Shown piece by piece: positions 25,558-34,537 of a DNA stretch of 64,000 nucleotides. Position numbers and translations under genes: made by a program. The notes under the pieces were generated by a model. That model ran no database searches. It had not been told where the DNA came from and saw only the letters and a list, made by a program, of their open reading frames with translations. The DNA is from Bacteroides acidifaciens. GTDB taxonomy: Bacteria > Bacteroidota > Bacteroidia > Bacteroidales > Bacteroidaceae. The number at the start of each line of letters is the position of its first letter. Position 1 is the stretch's first letter. The DNA is taken from assembly GCF_024623065.1 (NCBI RefSeq), contig NZ_JANJZR010000007.1:1-64000 (forward strand). Direction: 5' to 3'.

Positions 25558-27498
25558 TTATCCTATTGCTGGTACTGTATCGGTTATCACCGCTAAAATT
25601 TCCCGTTTGACTTTATCTGCAATTTCCCGCATATCCGCACCACCTGCAACCTTGAAATTATTGTTGAATGTCACGTTCATGGTGATGTTTCTCACGCTGT
25701 TTCCACCTTTCCCGCCAAGCCCGGTCTTCCCATCAGTAGCCTTTATTCCTCCGGCTGCCAGTTTGGTTTGCCCGTTAACCGGGGACAAGGGAGAATTCAG
25801 GTTAAAACTGCTATCTTCTTTTTTCTCCCCGTTTTTAGGGTGTGACTTTTCCCAGTCTGCCATGCCTTCTTTCCAACCGTCTGAAAATGCGCTGCCGACC
25901 TTTTTACCCCCTTCAAGTGCTTGCTGTGACAGCCTGTCCCACACATCGCTGAAATGGAAATCATCATCAAACCAGTTTGCCGGGTTTATGACATCGATAA
26001 TGGCTTTCATCACATTAAAAATGAACTTATAGTATTCCGTGAAGATTACTTTTATAAAGTTCCACAAGGCATAGAAGAAGGCGCGTACTCCCGCAAACTT
26101 ATTCCATAAAAAAGCGACCAGTGCTGTGATGGCAGTGATTGCAAGTGCTATCCATCCAATAATCGGAATACTGTAAATAGCGGTGGATATGAGAGCCGAA
26201 GACGTTACTGTTGATACGACCATTTTTGCCATGCCAGCCAGCCATGCAATTGATGATTTGATAGAGACAAGCGTCATGATCTGCCCGACAGACCACGCGA
26301 CCGTTCCGAGTGTCACCAATGCCCCGACAAGGACTCCCAACACTTCAAGAACCGGCGCAATAGGCTCTACAAATTCAAAGAAGCTGATTTTCAAGTCATC
26401 AATAAACGCTTGCATGCGTTTCTGCTTTTCGGCATAGGTATCCATTTGTTTGCCTGCCATATCAACTGCCGAAGTAGAACCCTGTATCGCTTCCGTCCAT
26501 GTATCGATTTGGTCTACACCATCAATCAAAGCCATTGCCGAAGCAAGGTTTTCACCTCCGAACAAAGCGGACATGATTGTCGCGTCATGCATGACCGGAG
26601 TCAGGGCACGCAGGCGGTCAGTCAGTGAAAGGGACTGGTTTTGCATCGTTTCAATACTGACCCCGGCAGCTTTTAACTGCTTGATCGCATCCGTAGTCGG
26701 AGCTTGTAATTTGACTATCGTATTACGCAGGGCAATACCGCCTTCAGAACCTTTTTTCCCCGATTTATCAAGCAACTGGATTACAGCATTCGTTTCTGCG
26801 AAATCAACACCGAATGTTTTTGCAACACTTCCCGTTTGTTTCAGGGCTTCCGCGACTTCCTTGATTTCGGCGGAACCTTCGACAGTTCCAGCCGCCATGA
26901 TGTTCATATAGTCCGTCATGGTTTGTGCGGCTTTCATCGGATCGTCGAGCGAAACCTTATACTGGTTCATGGCGGTGGACATGGCGGCGGACGCTCCGGG
27001 AACGTCATTCTGCATCGTCTTACTAAGCGTCATTACGTTATTCGACATGATTTCCAGCGCGTCCGGTGCTTTTTTCAGTTCCGGAGTTATCTTTGAAAGC
27101 AAGTCCTTGTAAACGCCCATAGCGTTTGCCGCATCGACACCGAATACTTTTGCCGTATTCCGGGCTTTGTCAGCAAGAGCGTCCAGTTCTTTGCCTTCCA
27201 TATTGGTGATACCGGACATTTCAGCAACGGCAGTTTCAAAACGGATACCCGGCTCGATAGCATCGTTAAAGGAATCACGGATATTGTCGACACCTTCCTT
27301 CAGTTGGTTGAGAAAGAACATTCCTTTTCCCAGCCCTTCCAGTTTTCCGGCTGCTTTCCCCGATGTTTCTCCAAGACGGTCGACCACTTCCTCCGTGTCG
27401 TCGATGACCCGTGTAGCTTCTTCAGCAGCATCGGTCGCGGCATGTAACGGAGAGGTGATCCTGTCAACCAGTTCCAATATCCATTGAGTCACTTGCAT
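25558..27498 (-). CDS. Tail tape-measure protein
   Basis: 646 residues. It sets tail length and is ejected first. The N-terminal part is helical, with TP901-type features (about 90-300: DALADKARNTAKVFGVDAANAMGVYKDLLSK, ALKQTGSVAKTFGVDFAETNAVIQLL, GIALRNTIVKL). A hydrophobic middle (about 380-500) has several membrane-like helices (VLGVLVGALVTLGTVAW, SIPIIGWIALAITAITALVAFL), then a Gly/Ser/Asn-rich tail. It is short for a contractile tail, implying a short tail. It overlaps the frameshifted chaperone extension by 35 bases. Confidence 0.9.
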   Translation of the reverse strand: MQVTQWILELVDRITSPLHAATDAAEEATRVIDDTEEVVDRLGETSGKAAGKLEGLGKGMFFLNQLKEGVDNIRDSFNDAIEPGIRFETAVAEMSGITNMEGKELDALADKARNTAKVFGVDAANAMGVYKDLLSKITPELKKAPDALEIMSNNVMTLSKTMQNDVPGASAAMSTAMNQYKVSLDDPMKAAQTMTDYMNIMAAGTVEGSAEIKEVAEALKQTGSVAKTFGVDFAETNAVIQLLDKSGKKGSEGGIALRNTIVKLQAPTTDAIKQLKAAGVSIETMQNQSLSLTDRLRALTPVMHDATIMSALFGGENLASAMALIDGVDQIDTWTEAIQGSTSAVDMAGKQMDTYAEKQKRMQAFIDDLKISFFEFVEPIAPVLEVLGVLVGALVTLGTVAWSVGQIMTLVSIKSSIAWLAGMAKMVVSTVTSSALISTAIYSIPIIGWIALAITAITALVAFLWNKFAGVRAFFYALWNFIKVIFTEYYKFIFNVMKAIIDVINPANWFDDDFHFSDVWDRLSQQALEGGKKVGSAFSDGWKEGMADWEKSHPKNGEKKEDSSFNLNSPLSPVNGQTKLAAGGIKATDGKTGLGGKGGNSVRNITMNVTFNNNFKVAGGADMREIADKVKREILAVITDTVPAIG

Positions 27499-27715
27499 TG
27501 TCTTTTGAGAATAATCGGTTTACTACTTTAGCGACTGCATTATGCACCACTATTTCAAATTCTTCCAACTCAGTTTTCCGCAACATGCGGTATTCGGCAT
27601 AGAGCCTGAGCCATTCATCTTCGTCCAGTTTGCCCGGAACGTCGACGCCATATACTTTTTTCAGAATGGCGTCTATTCCCTCGACAAGACCGAACGCTGA
27701 TGAATATTCCTCTAT
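27464..27715 (-). CDS. Frameshift extension of the tail-assembly chaperone (GT-type), no start codon of its own
   Basis: An 84-codon reading frame with no ATG near its beginning lies directly after the chaperone gene in the -1 frame and ends at TGA 27464-27466, inside the tape-measure start. Its translation (IEEYSSAFGLVEGIDAILKKVYG...LYAEYRMLRKTELEEFE) is protein-like and helical. Tail phages widely make a short chaperone and a frameshifted longer form from this position, just before the tape measure. The overlap GCG-GCT-TTT-ATC-AGC-AAA-GCA-TAG offers TTT re-pairing at TTT as a possible slip site. The fusion would be about 209 residues. Confidence 0.75.
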   Translation of the reverse strand: MEEYSSAFGLVEGIDAILKKVYGVDVPGKLDEDEWLRLYAEYRMLRKTELEEFEIVVHNAVAKVVNRLFSKDNASDSMDIGTG

Positions 27716-28092
27716 GCTTTGCTGATAAAAGCCGCCTGACCGGCAATCAGTTGTCCGATAGCGGTAAGGACGGAAGTATAGACAGCGGAATCTTCCAACG
27801 CCTCCATATTGCCTGCCGCCACGCAGTTCCGGATCAGGATGTCATTCGCTTCTTCAAGATCATCCTTTTTCTTTGCCATAGCCAGCAGGATATTTTTATT
27901 CGGACGGACAATCAGGTAGTCGTAGCGTTCATCCTCGTCCACCTGTACGGTGACATGCTTCAGGCGTTTTCCGTATTTCAGTTTCATTCCTGCATGTTCT
28001 TCTTCTGTGAAATCAACTATCAAAGCTTTTTCCTCCTTTGTCAGTTCCTCGTAAGGCTTTCCAGCCTTGATTTTCTTATCTTCTTCTTTCAT
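27712..28092 (-). CDS. Tail-assembly chaperone (G-type)
   Basis: 126 residues, highly charged N-terminal half (EEDKKIKAGKPYEELTKEEKALIVDFTEEE) and a helical C-terminal half ending in GQLIAGQAAFISKA. It lies between tube and tape measure. That slot and the open -1 frame after its stop identify it as the chaperone that coats the tape-measure protein during assembly. It is not part of the virion in model phages. Confidence 0.75.
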   Translation of the reverse strand: MKEEDKKIKAGKPYEELTKEEKALIVDFTEEEHAGMKLKYGKRLKHVTVQVDEDERYDYLIVRPNKNILLAMAKKKDDLEEANDILIRNCVAAGNMEALEDSAVYTSVLTAIGQLIAGQAAFISKA

Positions 28093-28120
28093 TTTAAAAG
28101 TCTTTTAAACGGTTATTAAA

Positions 28121-28561
28121 CTACATTGCCACGTTCCAGTCGATATGGCTGGGAAGAAGGGTGAATTGTGTGGCAATGCTTTTATCACCCTGTTTAACGT
28201 CTACGCCATTGTCCGTAAATTCGACGTTCCGGATTACGTCTTTCACGACAAGCCCTTTATACTCATACATGACCGGAATATCAAATGGTTCTATATCCGT
28301 GAGGCGCTTTCCCGGACCGAGTGCCAGTTGCAAGGCGTTCACCTCTTCTTTCAGAAGGGTGATCGATGCTTCAGCCTTGTAATTCCCCTCACCGCGACCG
28401 ACGGGGAATTCACCGGCACCGTAGATGTTTTCCTTCTCTTTGCTGTCCTTGTAGGAAAGGGCGGTGATACCCTCCACCTGACGACCGAGCATGACAACCT
28501 TGACACTGTTCCATCCGGCTATTTTTCCGAATTTGTTGATTAATGTTCCTAACAATCCCAT
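28121..28561 (-). CDS. Tail tube protein
   Basis: 146 residues from ATG 28561. It is beta-rich, as expected for the inner tube, with GRQVEGITALSYKDSKEKENIYGAGEFPVGRGEGNY and a C-terminal IATQFTLLP. It is directly downstream of the sheath gene with a 4-base gap, the usual sheath-tube order. Upstream in-frame ATGs would extend into the sheath gene and are rejected. Confidence 0.8.
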   Translation of the reverse strand: MGLLGTLINKFGKIAGWNSVKVVMLGRQVEGITALSYKDSKEKENIYGAGEFPVGRGEGNYKAEASITLLKEEVNALQLALGPGKRLTDIEPFDIPVMYEYKGLVVKDVIRNVEFTDNGVDVKQGDKSIATQFTLLPSHIDWNVAM

Positions 28562-28565
28562 ATTT

Positions 28566-29789
28566 TCAGATTTTATTCGTGAAACCCAAGTCAATCTCAA
28601 ACTCATGTACAATACCATCAGCAACCAGCTTTACCTTGATATTGAAAGGCTTGTCGCTGACAGCCATTTGTTTTGGATTGATGTAAATGTCGAAGTCCGC
28701 GATATCCTCCGAATTGACCATGCTTTCCAGCGCGGATTTGACAAGCGCGTCCCAACTGCTGATAGTGGTGTTGCTGATGTATCCGGTTGACGGGTCAGCC
28801 TTCACCTTGCCTCTTACACGTGGCAACAAGGTATTGCGGATGATTCGTGCAGCCTTGTTCCAAACAGCATTATATTCAATATATGCATAGTCGCTTTCCT
28901 TCTCAGTACAAGTACATGAATTGCTGAAAAAGAACCCAGCATACCCTTGAAAGCTGCCGACGAAGTTATATCCCTTGTCGGTCAGTTTCTTCTGGTCGGA
29001 TTCACCCAACTGGGAGAAGGGTTTCCCATTGCTCAAGGCAGCGTCCAGCCAAAGCCCGTACAGTTTGTCAGTCAACGGATAGTCTTTTGTCCCTTTTGCT
29101 GTCCGGGGATGGTTCTCAATATCGACACTGCCCATATTTTCATGTACATAGCGGACAGACAACATCCCGAGCGCACTGCCTACGGCAGCGTGTGTCCGGT
29201 ATGCTTCGTCCTTTGCCGCCCATGCCGGGTCTTGTGCAATCACGACAGAGACATTTTCGGCATCCAACTGCCGGAGATCGACAGCGTCGGCAATGGCATT
29301 GATATACTTGCCGACACCTTCCAATATCACCGCATCGATATACAGGTGGTCTTCCCTGAATTTATTGACCAACTTCTGTGTCTCTTGTACGGCTACGGTG
29401 ATTGTCTCGTCCGCAGTCAGTGAACAGATACCGATGGTGTTTACTCCGTTGATGGTACGTACCGCATTGACGAAATCTTCTTTCGTCAGCAGGCTTGACA
29501 CCTTTTCAGACTTCGGAACCAGCATAAGATACAGTGAACGTTCCGGAGACAGGCGGAAGACTTCGCTGGTATGGTAATGCACCAGTTCCTTGTTTTCAAG
29601 GTCGATGTCAGCGTCCCATCCCAACGCTTCCAAATCGGTGATATCGTTCAGGACTTCCGGCTTGTAATATTCAAGTTCTCCGATCTCCGAACCACCGACC
29701 ACGAGCAGAATGACGCGGTCACTGGTATCGGTATCCCGTACCAGCCCGCCATTTGCTTTGTTAATGATTACTCCTGTAAAATTTCCCAT
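28566..29789 (-). CDS. Tail sheath protein (DUF2586-like)
   Basis: 407 residues. The contractile sheath surrounds the tube. Features: N-terminal beta region, middle Rossmann-like part (IDAVILEGVGKYINAIADAVDLRQLDAENVSVVIAQDP), GFFFSNSCTC, and a C-terminal domain (AVWNKAARIIRNTLLPRVRGKVKAD..TISSWDALVKSALESM) like the handle-and-arm end of sheath proteins. Its presence makes the phage a myovirus type. Confidence 0.85.
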   Translation of the reverse strand: MGNFTGVIINKANGGLVRDTDTSDRVILLVVGGSEIGELEYYKPEVLNDITDLEALGWDADIDLENKELVHYHTSEVFRLSPERSLYLMLVPKSEKVSSLLTKEDFVNAVRTINGVNTIGICSLTADETITVAVQETQKLVNKFREDHLYIDAVILEGVGKYINAIADAVDLRQLDAENVSVVIAQDPAWAAKDEAYRTHAAVGSALGMLSVRYVHENMGSVDIENHPRTAKGTKDYPLTDKLYGLWLDAALSNGKPFSQLGESDQKKLTDKGYNFVGSFQGYAGFFFSNSCTCTEKESDYAYIEYNAVWNKAARIIRNTLLPRVRGKVKADPSTGYISNTTISSWDALVKSALESMVNSEDIADFDIYINPKQMAVSDKPFNIKVKLVADGIVHEFEIDLGFTNKI

Positions 29790-29800
29790 AAGATAATTCG

Positions 29801-30736
29801 TTATACGGATTTGCCTGATAAGATAGCACCGACACCGAAGTCTTCGATACGGTCTACAATACCGTAGGTTTGGGTACGGTATTCACTCGTAGGACTCTTG
29901 CTGCGTGTATCGGTCGTTTCCGGACGATACAGGGATTTCACGGATTCGATGTGGTAATACGTATTCGGAGCATAGAAGAACGTGCTTGCCTGGAAGTCCG
30001 TTTCGGCAGACGGTTTTGTACCTTCCGCCACCTTTATGGCTGTATCCGCATTATAGAACGGGCAGTCGTTGTTCTCAAAGAACTTGATACCCATGAACCC
30101 TTTCGGTTTTCCGGTTGCCGGATCAAGATAGAAAGTACGGTCATAGAAGTACTTGGACGCATCCTTATCCAGTAACAAATCACCCATGTGCAGTGGGGAA
30201 AGCACCATGTACAGGGCATCGGTAACGGGAAGGTTCCACGTTTTTGCGAGCGTCGCAAAATCGACCAGATCCTTATAAGACAGTCTCAAACGACCGTTAA
30301 TATCTTTCTCGCCCGTTGTCCGGATAACAGGCATTTCTTCTTTTGAATCATCCTCCGGAGCTAATTTATGTAACACGTGGTTACGGATACCGACTTGAAA
30401 GGCTTCATTGTGTTTCACACGGATAGCAGCGCGCTTGTCAAAAGCGAGATAACGGATTTCGTCATCCGTACAGGAACTTGGTTCTGTATCGTAGATTTCC
30501 CACGGTACGATATAATTCTTTCCGGTCATTTGCTTCGGCTCGAAATCTTCTGTGTTGTTTACGCGAAAACCGACATTGTTAATCAGTTTGTTTCTGCGTA
30601 CACCGTCCGCAGCCAAAGCTCCGGCAGGAACAGAGCCTAAAACTTGCATGAAGTCCGCCCTGTAATTGCGACGTTCGATCAACAGTTGGGGATCGACGTA
30701 CTTGTTCAAATAAAGACCGTCTACTGGTTGTGCCAT
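29801..30736 (-). CDS. Major capsid protein
   Basis: 311 residues. It is about the size of Mu gpT-like and other short HK97-fold capsids. It follows the protease-scaffold gene by 26 bases. The N-terminus begins with a Tyr/Leu-rich arm and contains YRADFMQVLGSVPAG. The middle resembles capsid P- and A-domain sequence (YMVLSPLHMGDLLLDK, GFMGIKFFENNDCPFYN). The C-terminus is basic and probably exposed. I rely on position and size more than on a motif. Confidence 0.75.
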   Translation of the reverse strand: MAQPVDGLYLNKYVDPQLLIERRNYRADFMQVLGSVPAGALAADGVRRNKLINNVGFRVNNTEDFEPKQMTGKNYIVPWEIYDTEPSSCTDDEIRYLAFDKRAAIRVKHNEAFQVGIRNHVLHKLAPEDDSKEEMPVIRTTGEKDINGRLRLSYKDLVDFATLAKTWNLPVTDALYMVLSPLHMGDLLLDKDASKYFYDRTFYLDPATGKPKGFMGIKFFENNDCPFYNADTAIKVAEGTKPSAETDFQASTFFYAPNTYYHIESVKSLYRPETTDTRSKSPTSEYRTQTYGIVDRIEDFGVGAILSGKSV

Positions 30737-30762
30737 ATTCTTTTTTTTAAATGGTTAGTATT

Positions 30763-31824
30763 TTATTTTCCGTTACGCTTTATGTAGTCATTCAAAAGAC
30801 GTTCGTATTCAGCCGGATTTTTCTCCATGATATTTTTCAAAGCCTCCGGATCGTTTTGAAGGTCTTCGAACTTTTTGTTTGTGGTATCCGTCAGACTGGG
30901 AGCATGAACTTCAGGCATTTCCACAGGCTTGATAGCGTCGAGCAGCTTCTTTGCCGTATCGAAGTTGCTGGTCAGGTTCGTTTTCCAGTCATCGCGTACG
31001 TCTGCGGTGATTCTTTTTTCTTTGATAGCTTTGTTCAGGACGTTCTCGATCTCCTGTTCCTTGCGTTCCTCTTCCTGTCTTTCGAGCATGTCGACGCGGT
31101 CTGCCTTACGTTTCCACACGTCTACCTGCGCGATAAATTGTGCTTCCGTGGTACTTGCGTCCATCCCGAAGCGGGTAGTCAACATTGTTAAATCCATGTC
31201 ATTTTTTGATTTTTCGTTATTAATAGAGTCAGTAATCTCAATTTCACCTGTGTAGCCGCAGTTGGTGATCATTTGTGCCGTAGCCTTATCAACCTTTGCC
31301 TTGCCCGTTACTTCCGTCACAAAGCCATTTTCCTTTGCTTCCTGTGCACTCATCCAATAGTCACCATTATCCCATGCGTCTTTGATTTTTTTCTTGTCGG
31401 TACACTTTGAAAGGAAAGCGTTCAGGTAGTGTTCATTCAGTTTGCGCATGACTTCCAAAGTGGATTCAATATCAGCGACTTTCCCGCATGCTCCCCCGCT
31501 GACCTGATGGATCATGAAAAGCCCGTTGGCAGGCATAGAAAATGATGTGCAGTTAATAGCGATGTATGTTGCCGCACTGGCTACCAGTGCACCGCCTTCG
31601 CCTGTGATTTTGCCGGGAAACCTTTTGATCACGTTCACAATTTCGTTGGCTTCGAAGCATTCGCCACCCGGACTGTTGATATAGATATGCACGTCCTTGA
31701 TTCCTGATCTTATCAGTTGCTCAACTTTGGAAGTGAATTCCGCTTCCGTCTCCCTCCATTTTGATATTGTGCCTTTGAGTTCAATCCGGGCACGTCCGTT
31801 TTCCGCTGTTGCAGTCAGATTCAT
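30763..31824 (-). CDS. Head maturation protease fused to a scaffold-like C-terminus (ClpP-type)
   Basis: 353 residues from ATG 31824. The N-terminal half is a ClpP/S14-like serine protease: YINSPGGECFEANEI, GALVASAATYIAI (catalytic Ser about 83), FMIHQVSGGACG (catalytic His about 107). The C-terminal half is helical and charged (KRKADRVDMLERQEEERKEQEIE), as in scaffolds. An internal ATG (MDLTML) could start a separate scaffold, as lambda Nu3 does. The in-frame ATG at 32037 is rejected because the extra 71 residues run through the divergent promoter region. Confidence 0.85.
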   Translation of the reverse strand: MNLTATAENGRARIELKGTISKWRETEAEFTSKVEQLIRSGIKDVHIYINSPGGECFEANEIVNVIKRFPGKITGEGGALVASAATYIAINCTSFSMPANGLFMIHQVSGGACGKVADIESTLEVMRKLNEHYLNAFLSKCTDKKKIKDAWDNGDYWMSAQEAKENGFVTEVTGKAKVDKATAQMITNCGYTGEIEITDSINNEKSKNDMDLTMLTTRFGMDASTTEAQFIAQVDVWKRKADRVDMLERQEEERKEQEIENVLNKAIKEKRITADVRDDWKTNLTSNFDTAKKLLDAIKPVEMPEVHAPSLTDTTNKKFEDLQNDPEALKNIMEKNPAEYERLLNDYIKRNGK

Positions 31825-31839
31825 TTTCGCGATATTTAA

Positions 31840-32020
31840 AATTTCATGCTGCAAAATTGGAAAAGGAAAGGCGGGTACGGAAAAAGCGTTTTCATCTTGG
31901 AAAAAAAACAGTGTTAACAAGGACGTATTTTTTCCAACTTGGAAAGAATACGTTCCAACATGAAAAGCCGTTTTCCACAGGTGATGATGAAATATGACCT
32001 TTGCTGCGTAAACGAAAGGA
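31840..32020. promoter_or_regulatory. Divergent late promoter region with palindromic operator
   Basis: This gap separates the minus-strand capsid/tail operon from the plus-strand terminase/portal operon. A perfect palindrome TTTCCAAcTTGGAAA lies at 31931-31945. Half-site relatives are CTTGGAAAA (about 31897) and GTTCCAACAT (about 31952). A GACCTTTG before the ATG at 32027 resembles a -7 element. One activator or repressor binding here could switch both late operons together. Confidence 0.5.
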
Positions 32021-32026
32021 AGCGAT

Positions 32027-32542
32027 ATGCCAAGCAAAGAATACTACCGTAAATTGAAGAAGGAAGCGCACGACCTTTATGTACGTGAAGGAATGACGTG
32101 CAAGGAGATTTCCACACGAATAAACGTGTCGGAAAGGTCTGTTTCAAGCTGGATTAATGAGAATGACGCACTTTGGAAAAAAGAGCGTCAGGCGTCTGTT
32201 ATTTCATCGCAAAAGCAGGGTGACAACCTGAAACAGATTATCAACATTCTTGCAGACCAAAAACTGGAGCTGCTGCGCATGATTGACGAAGCCATTGCGG
32301 AAGGTGACAGCGACAAGGTGCTCGAACTACGGAAACAGGCGGCTACACTTGACAACAGTGTGGCGCAATGGGGGAACCAGCTCAAAGAGGTGGATAAAAA
32401 GAACCGGATTACGCTGGCTATTTACATTGATGTCATGAGTCGGATATTCGATGCGATGAAGGTATACAATGCAGACCTTTATTTTAAAACACTGGACTTT
32501 CAGGAGAACCACCTTTATGAAGCTGCAAAAACGCTGGGATAA
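32027..32542 (+). CDS. Terminase small subunit candidate (HTH plus helical domain)
   Basis: 171 residues. The N-terminus is a helix-turn-helix (KLKKEAHDLYVREGMTCKEISTRINVSERSVSSWI, about 8-42) like that of small terminases and DUF1804 proteins of Mu-like phages. The long helical C-terminus (about 60-170) would oligomerise. Its stop overlaps the large-subunit start (ATG within TAATGA at 32540-32544). Confidence 0.8.
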   Translation: MPSKEYYRKLKKEAHDLYVREGMTCKEISTRINVSERSVSSWINENDALWKKERQASVISSQKQGDNLKQIINILADQKLELLRMIDEAIAEGDSDKVLELRKQAATLDNSVAQWGNQLKEVDKKNRITLAIYIDVMSRIFDAMKVYNADLYFKTLDFQENHLYEAAKTLG

Positions 32543-34080
32543 TGAAAGTCGAAGATAGCAAAGCCCTCAAAGAATATCAGGAGAAGTTAAAACGTGCGCG
32601 GTGCACGGGCAACCTGATTGATCCGGATGAATCGTTGACAGTTCGGATGAACCGCATACAGCGTGCTAAAAGTGATGTCAAATATCTTGTTGAAACTTAT
32701 CTTCCGCATTATGCGACAGCGGACTGTGCGGACTTTCAGATCGCTCATGCCAACAAGGTGATGAACGACCCGATTTACAAGGGATATGCCGAATGGGGAC
32801 GCGGACTTGCAAAGTCGGTGTGGAACGATGTGATTATTCCCCTATGGTTATGGATCAACGGTGAGACGCATTATATGTGTATCGTTTCCGATACGTTTGA
32901 CCGTGCGTGTGACCTGCTGGAAGATTTACGTGCGGAATTCGAGGCAAACGAACTTTTGAAACACGACTTTGGCGAGCAATATAATCCGGGATATTGGGAA
33001 AAGGGAAATTTCGTCACGATGAACGGGTTTATCTGCAAGGCGTTCGGTGCGAAGCAAAAGGTGCGCGGGCTTCGTAAAGGCGCACACCGTCCGGATTTGT
33101 GGGTGATCGACGACTTGGAAACACCGCAGACTATCAAAAACAACCGGATGCAGGATGATTATGCGGACTGGATTGAAGCGGACGTACTGGCAACCATGAC
33201 GGGAAAACGCAGACGTCTGATAGGTGCCAACAACCGTTTTGCATCCCGGATGGTTCAGACATTGTTAAAACAACGGCACCCTGATTGGGACTGGAACTTG
33301 GTGAAGGCTTATGATCCGGTAACGTATGAACCGGCGTGGAAATCGATGTATTCCGCCCAATTCTACCGTCAACAGGAAAAAGACATGGGCATTCTCGCGG
33401 CACATGCGGAGTATAACCACGTACCGCTTGTCAAGGGTAAAATATTCAAGCCGGAAATGGTGAAGTGGGGAAAGCTCCCTGACCTCCACACGATGAATGC
33501 AATCGTGGCACATTGGGACATTGCGTATGCCGGGACAGATACGAGTGACTTTAACGCATGTAAGATTTGGGGACGGCATAAAAATGATTTTTGGCTGATA
33601 GACGGATTCGTAAAGCAGTCAAAGATGAAACTCTGCGTACAGTGGATGTGCATGAAGCAGGCTGAATTCAGGGCAAAGGACATTATCTGCTTTTGGCAGT
33701 ATGAGTCCCAATTTTGGAACGATGAAGTCAAACGTATCATAGGGGAAGCCGAGACGGAGACAGGTGTGGAGTTGAACCTTGTTCCGGTACAGACGCCTAA
33801 AACAACGAACAAGATACTTCGTATGATAAGCATGCATCCATATTATCAGAATTCCCGGATGCATGTCAACGAGGAACTGAAAGCAAACCCGGACATCGCT
33901 GTCGGTCTGAAACAGTTATATGCAGTCGAACCGGGCATGACGGAACATGATGACAGCCCGGACGCTGACGAGCAGGCAGTGAAGAAACTTGAAATATACA
34001 CTGATCCTCCGCAGTCGGAGGACGAACCCGTGACACGACCGTGGAAGGCGGGAAGATATAAACGAAAATACACCTGGTAA
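32542..34080 (+). CDS. terL: Terminase large subunit
   Basis: 512 residues. The ATPase and nuclease that packages DNA; Mu-like phages fill heads from host-flanked ends after replicative transposition. Walker A-like GRGLAKS (about 90-96), Walker B LWVIDDLE (about 187-194) and a C-terminal RNase H-like nuclease starting near IVAHWDIAYAG..TSDFNA (about 318-335). Full length. The next gene starts 2 bases after the stop. Confidence 0.9.
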   Translation: MKVEDSKALKEYQEKLKRARCTGNLIDPDESLTVRMNRIQRAKSDVKYLVETYLPHYATADCADFQIAHANKVMNDPIYKGYAEWGRGLAKSVWNDVIIPLWLWINGETHYMCIVSDTFDRACDLLEDLRAEFEANELLKHDFGEQYNPGYWEKGNFVTMNGFICKAFGAKQKVRGLRKGAHRPDLWVIDDLETPQTIKNNRMQDDYADWIEADVLATMTGKRRRLIGANNRFASRMVQTLLKQRHPDWDWNLVKAYDPVTYEPAWKSMYSAQFYRQQEKDMGILAAHAEYNHVPLVKGKIFKPEMVKWGKLPDLHTMNAIVAHWDIAYAGTDTSDFNACKIWGRHKNDFWLIDGFVKQSKMKLCVQWMCMKQAEFRAKDIICFWQYESQFWNDEVKRIIGEAETETGVELNLVPVQTPKTTNKILRMISMHPYYQNSRMHVNEELKANPDIAVGLKQLYAVEPGMTEHDDSPDADEQAVKKLEIYTDPPQSEDEPVTRPWKAGRYKRKYTW

Positions 34081-34082
34081 CT

Positions 34083-34505
34083 ATGAGGTATATCAACATG
34101 GATGACTTGACAACCGTCATACAAAATCGGTTGCTGGTTGAAAGTATCGAAAAGGATGAAGAAGTCTTGAATGGAATTGAAGACCTTGTCATCAGTGAAG
34201 TGTCCGCCTATCTGAGCGACCGTTATGACGTTGGGAAAATATTTGATGAGCATCCGATACGGACAGGGCTGTTGGTGCGTGTGATTGCCTGTATCACAGC
34301 CCGTCGTGCTGTCGGTCGCAATGCCGCACGTAAAGTTCCGGATTCTCTGTCGGACTTGAACGATTGGGCGGACAGCATACTTGTCAAGCTGCGTGACGGA
34401 ATCATGTCGCTGCCTCCTGGGATTCCTTTGATAACGGACGAAGAGGGTAATGTCGAATCCCCCATTCTGTTTGGTCACACACGGAATAACGGATGGTTTC
34501 TTTAA
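34083..34505 (+). CDS. DUF1320-like head/neck protein (Mu gp36 type)
   Basis: 140 residues. Features: N-terminal YINMDDLTTVIQNRLL, EVSAYLSDRYDVGKIF, LLVRVIACITARRAVGRNA and a C-terminal GNVESPILFGHTRNNGWFL. This matches the DUF1320 pattern, in which a short helical domain ends with GS...N..-type sequence. In Mu, gp36 is thought to be a head-tail joining protein. Context between terminase and portal is a little unusual for Mu order, but the family is characteristic of these phages. Confidence 0.75.
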   Translation: MRYINMDDLTTVIQNRLLVESIEKDEEVLNGIEDLVISEVSAYLSDRYDVGKIFDEHPIRTGLLVRVIACITARRAVGRNAARKVPDSLSDLNDWADSILVKLRDGIMSLPPGIPLITDEEGNVESPILFGHTRNNGWFL

Positions 34506-34537
34506 ATAGTTTTTAAACCGTTTTTAAAAGGTATGTT

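Noticed and set aside
31825..32037. Longer start of the head protease
   Set aside because: The extra 71 residues run through the divergent promoter region and are hydrophobic and unlike the protease family.
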